A DNA stretch of 13,174 bases from Baffinella frigidus (Eukaryota; Cryptophyceae; Cryptomonadales; Baffinellaceae), in assembly GCA_026770585.1 (NCBI GenBank), contig MU646681.1, positions 25,078-38,251 on the forward strand, written 5' to 3'. Below the pieces are notes generated by a model. That model did not search any database and was not told where the DNA came from. It was given only the letters and a program-made list of their open reading frames with translations. Made by a program: the position numbers and the translations under genes. This document shows positions 5,061-11,418 of this stretch, in pieces. Position 1 is the first letter of the stretch; each line of letters starts with the position of its first letter.

Positions 5061-8000
5061 GTCATTCTCTCTCTCAGTTTGTTTAGGTTCACCAATTTGG
5101 TGGGCCCGGGGCTCGTTTCAGCTCGAAAGTTGAAGGGTTGGTACCGCGCAACCCAGCATGTCAACCTGACGATAGTCGGTCAACACAAGTGAGGCCTGAT
5201 AGCCTCTGTGCAGGGGTTGCAGCATTATCGAGTACAAGTTTTTAAGGTCTCTTGATTCCTCCTGCGGCCATTGTTTGTGGGTTGCGTTCTAGGGTTCATG
5301 GGTCGGGGGTTAGGGTGTGGGGTGTGGGGTTGAGGCCAGGAACCCCCCGGCGCTGTCAGGACTGAGCCTCCTGACTGACATAGTCTCTATTTGGGTCACT
5401 GGCCGTAGCTCTGTCTCAGTCTGTTGGGACCAAGCTGGAGAGCGCGGGCTCGCTTCCGCTGCAACGTTGACGGATGTGTACCGCGAACCCAGCATGTCAA
5501 CTTGCGAATAGCCTGTTGAGCCGGCTGCGTCACGAATAGGGAAGCCATAGCCTCTCTCTCTGTGCATGGATTAGGGGATTGCCTGGCTTGGGGTCTACGG
5601 TTCAGGGTTTAGGCGCCCCACGGCGCCGCCCGGCTGTGTTTGGGCATCGTGTAGCTCTGCCTGCGGTTTATCCTGGTTCGTCCGCAAGGCTTTATATTCG
5701 CCCTTTGTACTGGATTTCTGCTCTTGAATACTTACTTGTAAGGACAAGCCAGAATAAAACTCAGGCAGAGCTAGACCTTGGACATCACGAGGGCGATGCA
5801 GGGGAAGTATGCGGCCGCATTATTTGGAATTAGGTTTAGGGTTTAGGGTTTAGGGTTTAGGAGAGTTCCCTCTCGAAGGTTTCGGTCAGTAAAAGTATTT
5901 GATTAATAGCTTTCTGGGGCGAGAGGGTTGTCCCCCGCACAGCGGGCTACGAAGCCAGTTTCGGGCAGGAAATGCCCGATGTTCTGTTACCTGATCCGTA
6001 GGAATCCCCCTATGTTCCTACGGGTGGTCTACCGTAGGGTCCTAGGTCTTATCGCTTAGGGGTTATTCAAAATCCCTTCGAAGTCCGCTGCGTGGCCTAA
6101 ACCTTATTATTCATAAAGGTCTCTTTCTCTTGGGAAGGGGCTGGGGAAGGAGCGATCAGGGGTTAGTGGTGAGGGTGCTGCCTCGATAAAGGTCTCTTTC
6201 TCTTGGGCAGGGAATTGCTTCCTATTAAAATCCTTGGCGGTGTAATCTCTTTCTCTCCGACAGGGGCAGCTGGCTGACTAGTCTTAACTTGCCCTGCTGG
6301 TTGTGTGGTACAGTTCCGTCAACTTTGGAGGGGGGGGGGGCCTGGTCGCACCAGATTGGTGAGACCGAATCAGCCTTTGAGCATCAACAAAGGTCTCTTT
6401 CTCGTCGACAGGGCCAGCAACAAACCCGACGCACCCTAGACCCTAAACCCTAAACCCTAAACCCTAAACCCTAAACCCTAAACCCTAAACCCTAAACCCT
6501 AAACCCTAAACCCTAAACCCTAAACCCTAAACCCTAAACCAGGAACAGTCACAAGCTGAGGAGGGAGAGTTTGACGGCTATCAGTTGCGAGCCCTGATCG
6601 AGGTAGGCCATACACCCCAACCCCAACCCCAACCCCTGAACCCTAAACCCTAAACTCTGAACACGAACCCCTGAACCCTCAACCTTACACTCTGAACACG
6701 AAACCTTGAACACGAAAACCTAAACTCTGAACACGAAACCCTAGACCCTAAACCCAACACTCTGAACACTAAGCCCTAAACCCTAAACCCTAAACCCTAC
6801 ACTCTGAACACGAAACCTTACACCCAACTCTGAACACGAAACACGAAACCCGAAACCCGAAACCTGAAACCGAGACCCGCATCAAACCCCAAACCCCAAA
6901 CCCCAAACCCTAAATCCTAAAGACTAAAGCCTAACTCCTTATCGTTAAACCCTGAACCCTAACCCCTAAACCCTGTAGCCCAAACCCTGAACCCGAAGCC
7001 CTGAAGCAGGGCAAGTTCGGCGCACCCTACGACCTTCAGGTTTCGAGCCCCCCGGATAACCTAATAGTTTCCGACGCCTTCGTCAAGGAATAATTCGTAT
7101 CCCCCCCCCCCGGGGGGGGGATGCACTCCATCTGTCTTCTCCTTGATTACTCTCGAAACAGGTCCTAGATAGGCCCTCGAGCCTCGAGTTGAGTGATACC
7201 AAATCACTTCATCCATCCCCCCGCGGGGGTATTCGTACGTATATGTGTACGTGTACGTATAACAGAGACCATACATATATGTGTATGACCCATAACCCAT
7301 GACCCATGTTGCACTCCAACCAGAACTTTCTCGGTCTAGATTTCATTGCGGGGACTATTCACGATGATTGCGATCTGGCAACGAAATTTACTACACACCT
7401 GAAGCTTCCGGTCACGTCCGTGTAGTAATTTTCGTTGTTACACGGATCGGAGATCCCCGAAATCGTATTCTGATAAACACGGGTCCGGGTCAGATGTGTT
7501 GGAGGTAATAACGGCGTCTCCCCCCGAGCAGTTGCAACGGCACATGTTCCTCGGGAAGCCCCTCCTCTTCATCAACGTGCGTCCTGCCCACTCTCGAAAA
7601 CCCCTTTTTTTTGGGCCCTTTTCGGTTTTGGGCCCCGGCGGGTGCGGCCGGGGCGTGTTTCGACCCCGCCGGGTGCGCCCGGCCCCGCCCTCTCTCCCAA
7701 ACACTCATTTCATATGCAAACTCTTCTAATTTATAAAGTGGATTCAATGAAATTTACGACACAGAACGATCTGTGCATGTATATTTAAAGCAAACGTGTG
7801 GTAATTTTGATTGAAATTCAGTTTCTAAATTATAAGTGTTTCCACATGAGATTCGGCCCCGCCGGTTGGCTGCGCCCGAGCGCTGTTTCGCGCCAGAGTG
7901 GAAGCGGTTGTACCGCGGGCCCACAACGTCAACTTGAAAGTACAACTTGAGAATCGTTGTTCCTGGGGAAGCCCCTCCTCTTCGTCAACGTGCGTTCTGC

Positions 8001-11000
8001 CCGCCCCCAAACCCGGAACCCGGAACCCTAAACCCTAAACCCAAAACCCCAAACCCCAAACCCCAAACCCTAAACCCTAAACCCTAAAACCCTAAAACCC
8101 TAAACCCTAAAACCGTAAACCCTAAACCCTGAAACCTAAACTAGGTAATGTGGAAGCACCTGGGGCAAGTCTCCTTCCACCTTACCGAGCAGGCTCGCAA
8201 CCCCCATCTCCCGCCCCATTTGCCATGCCTCTTCTCCTTCTCGTTGTTGTTGTTGCTGTTGTTGTTATTGTTGTTGTTCTCTTCTTGTTCTTCTTCTTCA
8301 TCTTCTTCATCTTCTTCTTCTTCTTTATTCTCTCGATACAGGTCCTACAAGGCCTTTAAGCCTAGAGTTGAGTGATCCAACCTATTTGCCATGCGCGTTG
8401 GAGCCGCTTGGTACGAGCGCGTCCTTTTAGATTGTAAATAGTACCACGGTTTTTTATTTGAAACCTTACGAGATGGAAGTGGAAGGAGACCAAATCGGGG
8501 TGGAAGGAGAAAGCGGTACGGAAGGAGACAGCGGTTCGAGTCACCGTCGTCCCCGGATATCCGGGGGCAACGTGGACATTTCCAGCACAGATTGAAGAAA
8601 AGCATCAGATTCCCGTTCAAAAGTGTTCACTGAAGCCTTTTGAGTCGCGAGCGCGTCCTTTTGGGTTGTAGATAGTACCACGGTGTAGTGTAACATCACT
8701 TTCCCGAGATGATCAACCATAAACACTTGACACTAAACACTAAACACTAAACAACAAACACCAAAAACCAAACACCAACCCCTAAACCCTGAACCCTAAA
8801 CCCTAAACCCTAAACCCTCAACCCTAAACCCGAAACAGGAATACATGGAGAACCTGCAGGCGATCGCAGAACTCTGCATCAAGTGGGAAAGAGTAAGTCG
8901 CCGTAACCCCAAACCCTAAACCAACCCTACACCCTCAACCCTCAACCCTCAACCCTCAACCCTACACCCCCGCTGAGCTCTCAAGTGGCAACGAGTAAGT
9001 GACTTTAGGGTTCGTCTAAACCCTGAAGCCTACCCTCCAACGGTAGGTGTCCTGGATCCTCTGGAGGTGGTCCAGCCTATCAGTGCCCTATGCCCCGAGG
9101 AATGGCCTACCGTTGGGCCCCCACTTATGGGTATGTGGAGAAGGTGCAGGCGATGGCTGAACTCAGCATCAAGTGGGGAAGACTTGGTCCCCACGCCGGG
9201 TCACACGTCACCACCCTCTGGGATGCCTCTGCGCTGCTAGAGTCCTCACGTCTTGTCCCACCTGTCCACCTGGCGTACAGCGGTCGTGTTTGACAACTTG
9301 GTAAACCTCGTTTTCCCCCCAGTCACAAGTGGCAACTTCACAACGAAACGTTTCGCTTCGATTTCTTTTCGTGGTACAAATTCCACATTCTTGCAGATAT
9401 GGACTGTTGACTGTTGGCGTATTTATCATGCAAATCTGGTACACGTCTCCCGAATCAATTTTAGACAAATTCAACGTGTGCCCTGGCGTGGCGAGACCCA
9501 AGCCATCTCGGGAAAGCAATTTTTTGGAATTTGAGCAGGGTAAAATTGCCGAACGGCTCCAATTCCCAGAGCTGAAGTTGGCGGATCGGCCGTAAGTCAT
9601 CCTAACCGCCTTAAGTCATCCCGGCCGCCGTAAGTCATTCATACCGACTTAAGTCATCTGGACCACTTTTGCAGGTCGATCTCGTGAAGGAGCTGATTGC
9701 CAAGAACCGCAAGTACCCCCAAGCCTACTACGGGTAACCCCACACCCTACACCCTAACCCCTTAGATCTAAACCCTTAACACTTAGCCCTAAACCCTAAA
9801 ACCTAAACTCCAAAACCCCTAACCTCAATCTCTACACTCTACACCCTTAACCCTAAACCCTGAACCCTGAACCCTGCACCCTAAACCCTAAACATCCTAC
9901 ACCCTTCACCCTAAACACTCTAAACCCTAAACCCTTCACCCTACACACTACACCCTAAACTCTCAACCCTAAACCCGAACCCCCCCCATCCCACTCCCAA
10001 GGCGGGTATATCCCATGGCAACACGAGGCTACCCAAGCACCCTTTTTAAATGTCGATTGTAGGCGTTTTGTATCGAGTTGGTCACGTGGCCGCCCGAAAA
10101 GCGGGCGATCACGTGACCAAACGTTTGAAAATTACTAAAATGCCTCACGTGTACAGCTCCCTAGGTTTTGAAAAGGGTTTTTGATCCGCCGCGACGCTCA
10201 CACATAGATAAACCCTAAACCCTAAACCCTAAACCCTCACCCAGGTATGCGGTGTCGCTGCCGGTGGGTCTCCCCTGGGAGGTCTAGGGTCTCTCCCTTC
10301 TTGGGCCTAACCCCTTAACCCACACCGCAGCTCCTCAACTTCAACTCCCAAACCCGAAACCCCAGACCCTAAACCCTAGGTGTTGCCTCAGGTATGCGGT
10401 ATCGCTGCCTTTGGATCTACCCTGGGAGGTGATGACGCACTGGGGTTTCTCGACAGGCAGATGCATCAACCCTTCGGGATACATCGCCCCGCTTCGGGAT
10501 AGACACACCCTGAACCCTTAACTCTGAACTCTGACACATAGATAAACCCTGAACCCTAAACCCTAACCGTTTCAGGTATGCGGTGTCGCTGCCGTTGGAC
10601 CTGCCCTGGGAGGTTATGGAGGACATGGAGACCCCTTTTGATCCACTACCTCCCAGCTCTATCACCCCCCCCTCCTAGCTATGCCCCTTAGCTCCACTAA
10701 TCCCGCTCTATTAATACCTTCTAGCTTTATTAATCCCAACACGTGGGCCGTTTCCCCGGCGTTTTCCGCTGACGAAACGAACGCCAACCCAGGTATGCCG
10801 GACAGGGGTTTCTCGGCACGCTAATGGGCCCGGGGTAGCCTGGCTGTGGGATACATCAATCCTGAACCCTTAACCCTCAACGCTCACGCATCCCTTAAGT
10901 ACCCATAGGGTGAATATTCACCCTAACTCGCCCATAGGCAGGTCCCAGGGCCCTACCGTAGGGCGTATGAGCCTACTGGGCACTTGAGGGATCAACCCTA

Positions 11001-11130
11001 AATTCTAAACCCTAAACCCTAAACCCTAAACCCTAAACCCTAAACCAGGTACGCGGTATCGTTGGCGTTGGATCTCCCGTGGGAGGTGATGAAGGAGATG
11101 GAGACGCCTTCGACCGACCCGTCCGAATGA
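4761..11130 (+). CDS. Plastid-targeted DUF3067-family protein, 8-exon gene (whole span)
   Basis: Join 4761-5060, 6543-6602, 7010-7039, 7532-7576, 8145-8192, 8839-8892, 9675-9733 and one of several terminal exons (11049-11130 used here), giving about 225 residues. Phases agree at every junction: 0 for the first six, 2 at the last. Residues 1-23 are a signal peptide, about 24-68 a transit-like stretch, and from about 111 to the end the DUF3067 domain. Recognisable family blocks in order are DGYQLRALIE, KFGAPYDLQ, FLGKPLLFIN, VMWKHLGQVSF-LTEQEY, VDLVKELIAKN and GYAVSLPLDLPWEV. DUF3067 is a small domain of unknown biochemical role in cyanobacteria and plastid-bearing eukaryotes, so stroma or thylakoid location is inference. 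Identity is from remembered family pattern, not a search. Intron 5 has a GC donor and several exons have extra copies. The stop could instead be at 10287, 10521 or 10678. Confidence 0.78.
5088..5205 (+). repeat. Dispersed repeat R, copy 1
   Basis: Begins with the palindromic tcaccaatttggtgggcc and contains acccagcatgtcaac and agtcggt. The same order of blocks is found in inverse at 12697-12836, and parts at 5430-5560, 7885-7950 and 6345-6395(-). It starts only 27 bases after the exon 1 donor. Confidence 0.65.
5430..5560 (+). repeat. Dispersed repeat R, copy 2
   Basis: Shares gagcgcgggctcg, tgacggat, gtaccgcgaacccagcatgtcaactt and agcctctctgtg blocks with copy 1 and with the inverse copy at 12697. 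More diverged towards its 3' end. Confidence 0.6.
5647..5790. mobile_element. Inverted-repeat element in intron 1
   Basis: The left arm (tagctctgcctgcggtttat and onward) and the right arm, reverse-complemented (tagctctgcctgagttttat and onward), match over about 40 bases with scattered mismatches. The 'agctctgcc' end also borders repeat R at 12697-12720. Confidence 0.6.
5827..5861 (+). repeat. TTTAGGG array, last G-strand run on +
   Basis: About five perfect TTTAGGG heptamers in intron 1. To the right of this point nearly all telomere-like runs have the opposite polarity. Confidence 0.85.
5990..6097 (-). mobile_element. Small dispersed element M1, copy 2 (inverted), in intron 1
   Basis: The reverse complement of this stretch matches 2299-2402 along its whole length, including gcagcggacttcgaa, aagcgataa and cctaggacc. 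It lies inside intron 1 of the DUF3067 gene, near the point where telomere-repeat polarity switches. Confidence 0.65.
6112..6413 (+). repeat. Four spaced copies of an acceptor-like CT-rich motif
   Basis: aaaggtctctttctcttgggaag (6115), aaaggtctctttctcttgggcag (6188), aatctctttctctccgacag (6244) and aaaggtctctttctcgtcgacag (6390). Each is a pyrimidine tract ending in (A/C)AG. They look like decoy or duplicated 3' splice sites, but no family exon follows any of them. Confidence 0.55.
6433..6540 (+). repeat. CCCTAAA array forming the 3' end of intron 1
   Basis: Fifteen near-perfect CCCTAAA heptamers run straight into 'ccAG|GAA' at exon 2. Every unit contains CTAAA, similar to the eukaryotic branch-point consensus, and CCC pyrimidines. 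Confidence 0.9.
6543..6602 (+). CDS. DUF3067 gene exon 2
   Basis: Twenty codons (EQSQAEEGEFDGYQLRALIE), phase 0 at both ends, donor gtaggc. The acceptor AG at 6541-6542 directly terminates a perfect 108-bp CCCTAAA array, so the telomeric repeat itself forms the intron 3' end. DGYQLRALIE matches the first helix of the DUF3067 domain. Confidence 0.8.
6603..7009 (+). other. Intron 2: degenerate C-strand telomere-like repeat
   Basis: gtaggc to gcag. Filled with ccctaaa, ccccaaa, ccctgaa units and a longer variant 'actctgaacacgaaacc' repeated at least five times between 6653 and 6845. No open frame. Confidence 0.7.
7010..7039 (+). CDS. DUF3067 gene exon 3 (30-bp micro-exon)
   Basis: Ten codons, GKFGAPYDLQ, between a gcag acceptor (7006-7009) and a gtttcg donor (7040). 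It carries the family's conserved W/F-G-x-x-YD-(V/L)-Q block, and its spacing from exon 2 matches the cyanobacterial proteins without gaps. Degenerate CCCTAAA/CCTGAA repeats lie immediately upstream. Starting three bases earlier (after aag) would add one Gln and fit the family spacing less well. Confidence 0.78.
7040..7531 (+). other. Intron 3, with inverted-repeat element and duplicated segment
   Basis: Contains a C/G-run palindrome (about 7100-7120) and a segment at 7143-7190 (ctctcgaaacaggtcctaga to gagttgagtgat) that recurs at 8330-8376. It also holds an inverted-repeat element at 7370-7448 and short alternating purine-pyrimidine tracts (gtacgtatatgtgtacgtgt). No exon of the family is missing here. 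Confidence 0.55.
7370..7448. mobile_element. Short inverted-repeat element, copy 1
   Basis: Arms AACGAAATTTACTACAC (7380-7396) and, reversed, AACGAAAATTACTACAC (7419-7435), extended outward by cgatc-tgg/ccg. A related element lies at 7742-7826, each preceding one copy of exon 4. Confidence 0.6.
7532..7576 (+). CDS. DUF3067 gene exon 4
   Basis: Fifteen codons, LQRHMFLGKPLLFIN, phase 0 at both ends, acceptor gagcag and donor gtgcgt. FLGKPLLFIN followed by VMWK of the next exon corresponds to the family's beta strand before the conserved VMW. A partial second copy with the same 3' half and donor lies at 7957-7989. Confidence 0.8.
7742..7826. mobile_element. Short inverted-repeat element, copy 2
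   Basis: Left arm tcaatgaaatttacgacac and right arm, reversed, tcaatcaaaattaccacac resemble the arms at 7380. A cacagaacgatctgtg palindrome sits inside. Its position before exon 4' parallels copy 1 before exon 4, suggesting a segmental duplication. Confidence 0.5.
7885..7950 (+). repeat. Dispersed repeat R, copy 3 (partial)
   Basis: gtggaagcggttgtaccgcgggcccacaacgtcaacttga-type sequence matching the middle of repeat R. It ends exactly where the truncated exon 4 copy begins. Confidence 0.5.
7957..7989 (+). pseudogene. Truncated copy of DUF3067 exon 4
   Basis: Encodes FLGKPLLFVN and keeps the donor flank gtgcgt(t)ctgccc of exon 4 (7532-7576), with Val for Ile as the only residue change. Its 5' third and acceptor are missing: the sequence just upstream (7885-7950) is a copy of the dispersed 'cccagcatgtcaactt' repeat. 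The nearest AG (7948-7949) would enter in the wrong phase. I read it as a duplicated exon cut by a repeat insertion or recombination. Confidence 0.7.
8018..8143 (+). repeat. CCCTAAA / CCCTAAAA / CCCCAAA array before exon 5
   Basis: Alternating hepta- and octamers (ccctaaa, ccctaaaa, ccccaaa) ending in cctaaactag at the exon 5 acceptor. Confidence 0.85.
8145..8192 (+). CDS. DUF3067 gene exon 5
   Basis: Sixteen codons, VMWKHLGQVSFHLTEQ, phase 0, after a ctag acceptor preceded by CCCTAAA-type repeats. This is the most diagnostic block of DUF3067 (VMWKYLxQxSFPLTExEY). His replaces the usual Tyr and Pro at two places. The junction to exon 6 (EY...) needs a donor at 8193, where the sequence is gctcgc: a GC rather than GT donor. 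Confidence 0.8.
8236..8333 (+). repeat. (TTG)n/(TTC)n trinucleotide tract in intron 5
   Basis: Pyrimidine-rich imperfect trinucleotide repeat, first GTT then CTT units, about 100 bp. The long Leu/Ser/Phe runs of the frames across it are low-complexity artefacts. Confidence 0.8.
8330..8838 (+). other. Remainder of intron 5, no gene
   Basis: Holds the segment shared with 7143-7190 and two copies of 'gcgcgtccttttgggttgtagatagtaccacgg' type (8418-8450 and 8650-8682). Degenerate ctaaacact and ccctaaa repeats follow (8725-8833), leading to the exon 6 acceptor. Confidence 0.55.
8839..8892 (+). CDS. DUF3067 gene exon 6
   Basis: Eighteen codons, EYMENLQAIAELCIKWER, phase 0, acceptor aaacag and a perfect gtaagt donor at 8893. 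It corresponds to the family's helix 'EYxxHLxxIAxYLxxWG'. It is the best-preserved of three copies in the next 300 bp and the only one with both splice sites, so it is the one I put in the mRNA. Confidence 0.8.
8973..8995 (+). pseudogene. Remnant copy 2 of DUF3067 exon 6
   Basis: A short relic of the 3' half of exon 6 (gctgagctctcaagtggcaacga, then gtaagt). It aligns with copies 1 and 3 around GCTGAACTC...AAGTGG but has lost three bases and the 5' half. The gtaagt donor survives at 8996. Confidence 0.55.
9126..9184 (+). pseudogene. Copy 3 of DUF3067 exon 6, both splice sites lost
   Basis: Encodes GYVEKVQAMAELSIKWGRL, clearly homologous to exon 6 at 8839-8892. At the donor position the sequence is cttggt instead of gtaagt, and no AG precedes GGGTATGTG at the expected place. 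'KWGR' here matches the family consensus better than 'KWER' of copy 1, so it may retain the older sequence. Confidence 0.65.
9185..9674 (+). other. Intron 6, right part: AT-richer unique stretch and 19-bp tandem repeat
   Basis: 9290-9590 is unlike the rest (AT-richer, no telomere-like units) and contains a cgaaacgtttcg palindrome at 9342. Four 19-bp units containing taagtcat begin at 9593, 9612, 9631 and 9650. An open + frame runs to 9595, but no splicing scheme puts it in the DUF3067 frame. Confidence 0.5.
9675..9733 (+). CDS. DUF3067 gene exon 7
   Basis: Nineteen codons plus two bases: VDLVKELIAKNRKYPQAYY and the first two bases of a Gly codon. Acceptor cttttgcag and donor gtaacc, phase 2. 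It matches the family block that precedes the conserved 'GKAVSIPL' strand. Every terminal-exon copy supplies the single G needed to complete Gly and continue with Tyr-Ala-Val-Ser. Its acceptor is one of the few in this gene not preceded by telomere-like repeat. Confidence 0.78.
9735..9985 (+). repeat. Degenerate C-strand telomere-like repeat in intron 7
   Basis: ccctaaa, ccctgaa, ccctaca and cacccta variants over 250 bp between exon 7 and the first terminal exon copy. No coding frame. Confidence 0.75.
10062..10144. mobile_element. Inverted-repeat element with paired CACGTG hairpin
   Basis: Core arms TTGGTCACGTGGCCGCCC (10078-10095) and GGGCGATCACGTGACCAA (10103-10120), two mismatches, 7-base loop. 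Weaker outer arms (ggcgttttgta / tactaaaatgcc) extend it to about 83 bp. Lies between exon 7 and the terminal exon copies. Confidence 0.65.
10245..10287 (+). CDS. Terminal exon copy 1 (short, early stop)
   Basis: Acceptor cacccag after a CCCTAAA run, then (G)YAVSLPVGLPWEV and TAG. The core YAVSLP--LPWEV is intact but the LD pair is VG, and the C-terminal METP tail seen in copies 3, 5 and 6 is cut off by the stop. As the first acceptor after exon 7 it could be used and would give a protein of about 212 residues. Confidence 0.5.
10392..10521 (+). CDS. Terminal exon copy 2 (divergent tail)
   Basis: Acceptor gcctcag, then YAVSLPLDLPWEVM followed by an unrelated tail (THWGFSTGRC...) running into repeat sequence and stopping at TAA. 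The core is identical to copy 3. The tail segment 'ggggtttctcg' to 'gggatacatc' recurs in the deleted copy at 10793. Functional use is uncertain. Confidence 0.45.
10576..10678 (+). CDS. Terminal exon copy 3 (complete)
   Basis: Acceptor gtttcag, one base completing Gly, then YAVSLPLDLPWEVMEDMETP and a 14-codon tail ending TAG at 10678. It retains the whole conserved core and the METP motif and would give a 232-residue protein. Together with the copy at 11049 it is one of the two best candidates for the real 3' end. Confidence 0.6.
10793..10838 (+). pseudogene. Terminal exon copy 4, core deleted
   Basis: Starts like the others (acceptor cccag, GTATGC) but jumps directly to the 'ggggtttctcg' tail of copy 2, having lost the SLPLDLPWEV core, and stops at TAG. 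The following 'gggatacatcaa...ctgaaccctt' also matches the flank of copy 2, so it derives from that copy. Confidence 0.55.
10890..10992. mobile_element. 103-bp terminal-inverted-repeat element P2, copy 1
   Basis: Ends ATCCCTTAAGTACCCATAG and, reversed, ATCCCTCAAGTGCCCAGTAG. The inside has the palindrome gggtgaatattcaccc and 'ggccctaccgtagggcg'. A full second copy is at 11798-11899 and a right-half copy at 11281-11353. It separates terminal exon copies 4 and 5. Confidence 0.75.
11049..11130 (+). CDS. Terminal exon copy 5 (complete; preferred 3' end)
   Basis: The acceptor AG closes a run of CCCTAAA units exactly as in exon 2. It encodes (G)YAVSLALDLPWEVMKEMETP then STDPSE and TGA. The compact tail ending shortly after METP resembles a natural terminus, which is why I use it for the gene model. 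Sequence after the stop (gagacgtcta) is shared with copy 6. Confidence 0.6.
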
Positions 11131-11180
11131 GAGACGTCTACTTGCTTCGGCCTTCAGGAAAGAGAGAGAGACCCAAGAGA

Positions 11181-11252
11181 CCCTGGGAGGTGATCAAGGA
11201 GATGGAGACGCCTGGAAGCCACCCGTCTGCATCAGAGACGTTTATTTATTAA
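11181..11252 (+). pseudogene. Terminal exon copy 6, 5' truncated
   Basis: Begins inside the exon at PWEVIKEMETP and reads GSHPSASETFIY before TAA. It aligns with copy 5 from CC(G)TGGGAGGTGAT through GAGACGT beyond its stop. It lacks the acceptor and the YAVSLPLDL half, with a GA-rich tract replacing them, so it should not splice to exon 7. Confidence 0.6.
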
Positions 11253-11280
11253 CCATTCAGTGGCGAGGGGGTCAAAATTG

Positions 11281-11353
11281 ACCCCAAAGAGGTCCTAGGC
11301 AGGTCCTAGGGCCCTACGGAAGGGCGTATGCGCCTACTGGCCACTTAAGGGAT
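11281..11353. mobile_element. P2 element, partial copy
   Basis: Retains ggcaggtcctagggccctac through actggccacttaagggat but not the left third; a 'gggtcaaaattgacccc' palindrome lies just outside. Confidence 0.6.
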
Positions 11354-11418
11354 AGAGAGAGAGAGGGGTTCAGGGGGGGGGGGGCGCGGAAAGCGACCTC
11401 CCCTGACGACCCTCAAGT

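Larger units (their letters stand above)
5061..6542 (+). other. Intron 1 of DUF3067 gene (repeat-filled, 1.48 kb)
   Basis: Donor gtcatt, acceptor ccag. It contains two copies of a dispersed repeat (5088-5205, 5430-5560), an inverted-repeat element (5647-5790), five TTTAGGG units (5827-5861), element M1 inverted (5990-6097), four acceptor-like CT-rich motifs (6112-6413) and a CCCTAAA array to the acceptor. No further exon of the family is needed between exons 1 and 2. Confidence 0.6.

Noticed and set aside
6433-6540. A true chromosome end
   Set aside because: The array is flanked on both sides by unique sequence and ends at a coding exon, so it is interstitial.
8148-8375. 75- and 69-codon frames with Leu/Ser or Val/Phe runs
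   Set aside because: Only the first 15 codons belong to exon 5; the rest is translation of the trinucleotide tract in intron 5.
9397-9591. Cassette exon candidate (cttgcag ... gtaagt, 195 bp, multiple of three) between exons 6 and 7
   Set aside because: Entered in phase 0 it meets TGA at 9532-9534, and the family alignment leaves no room for an insertion there.
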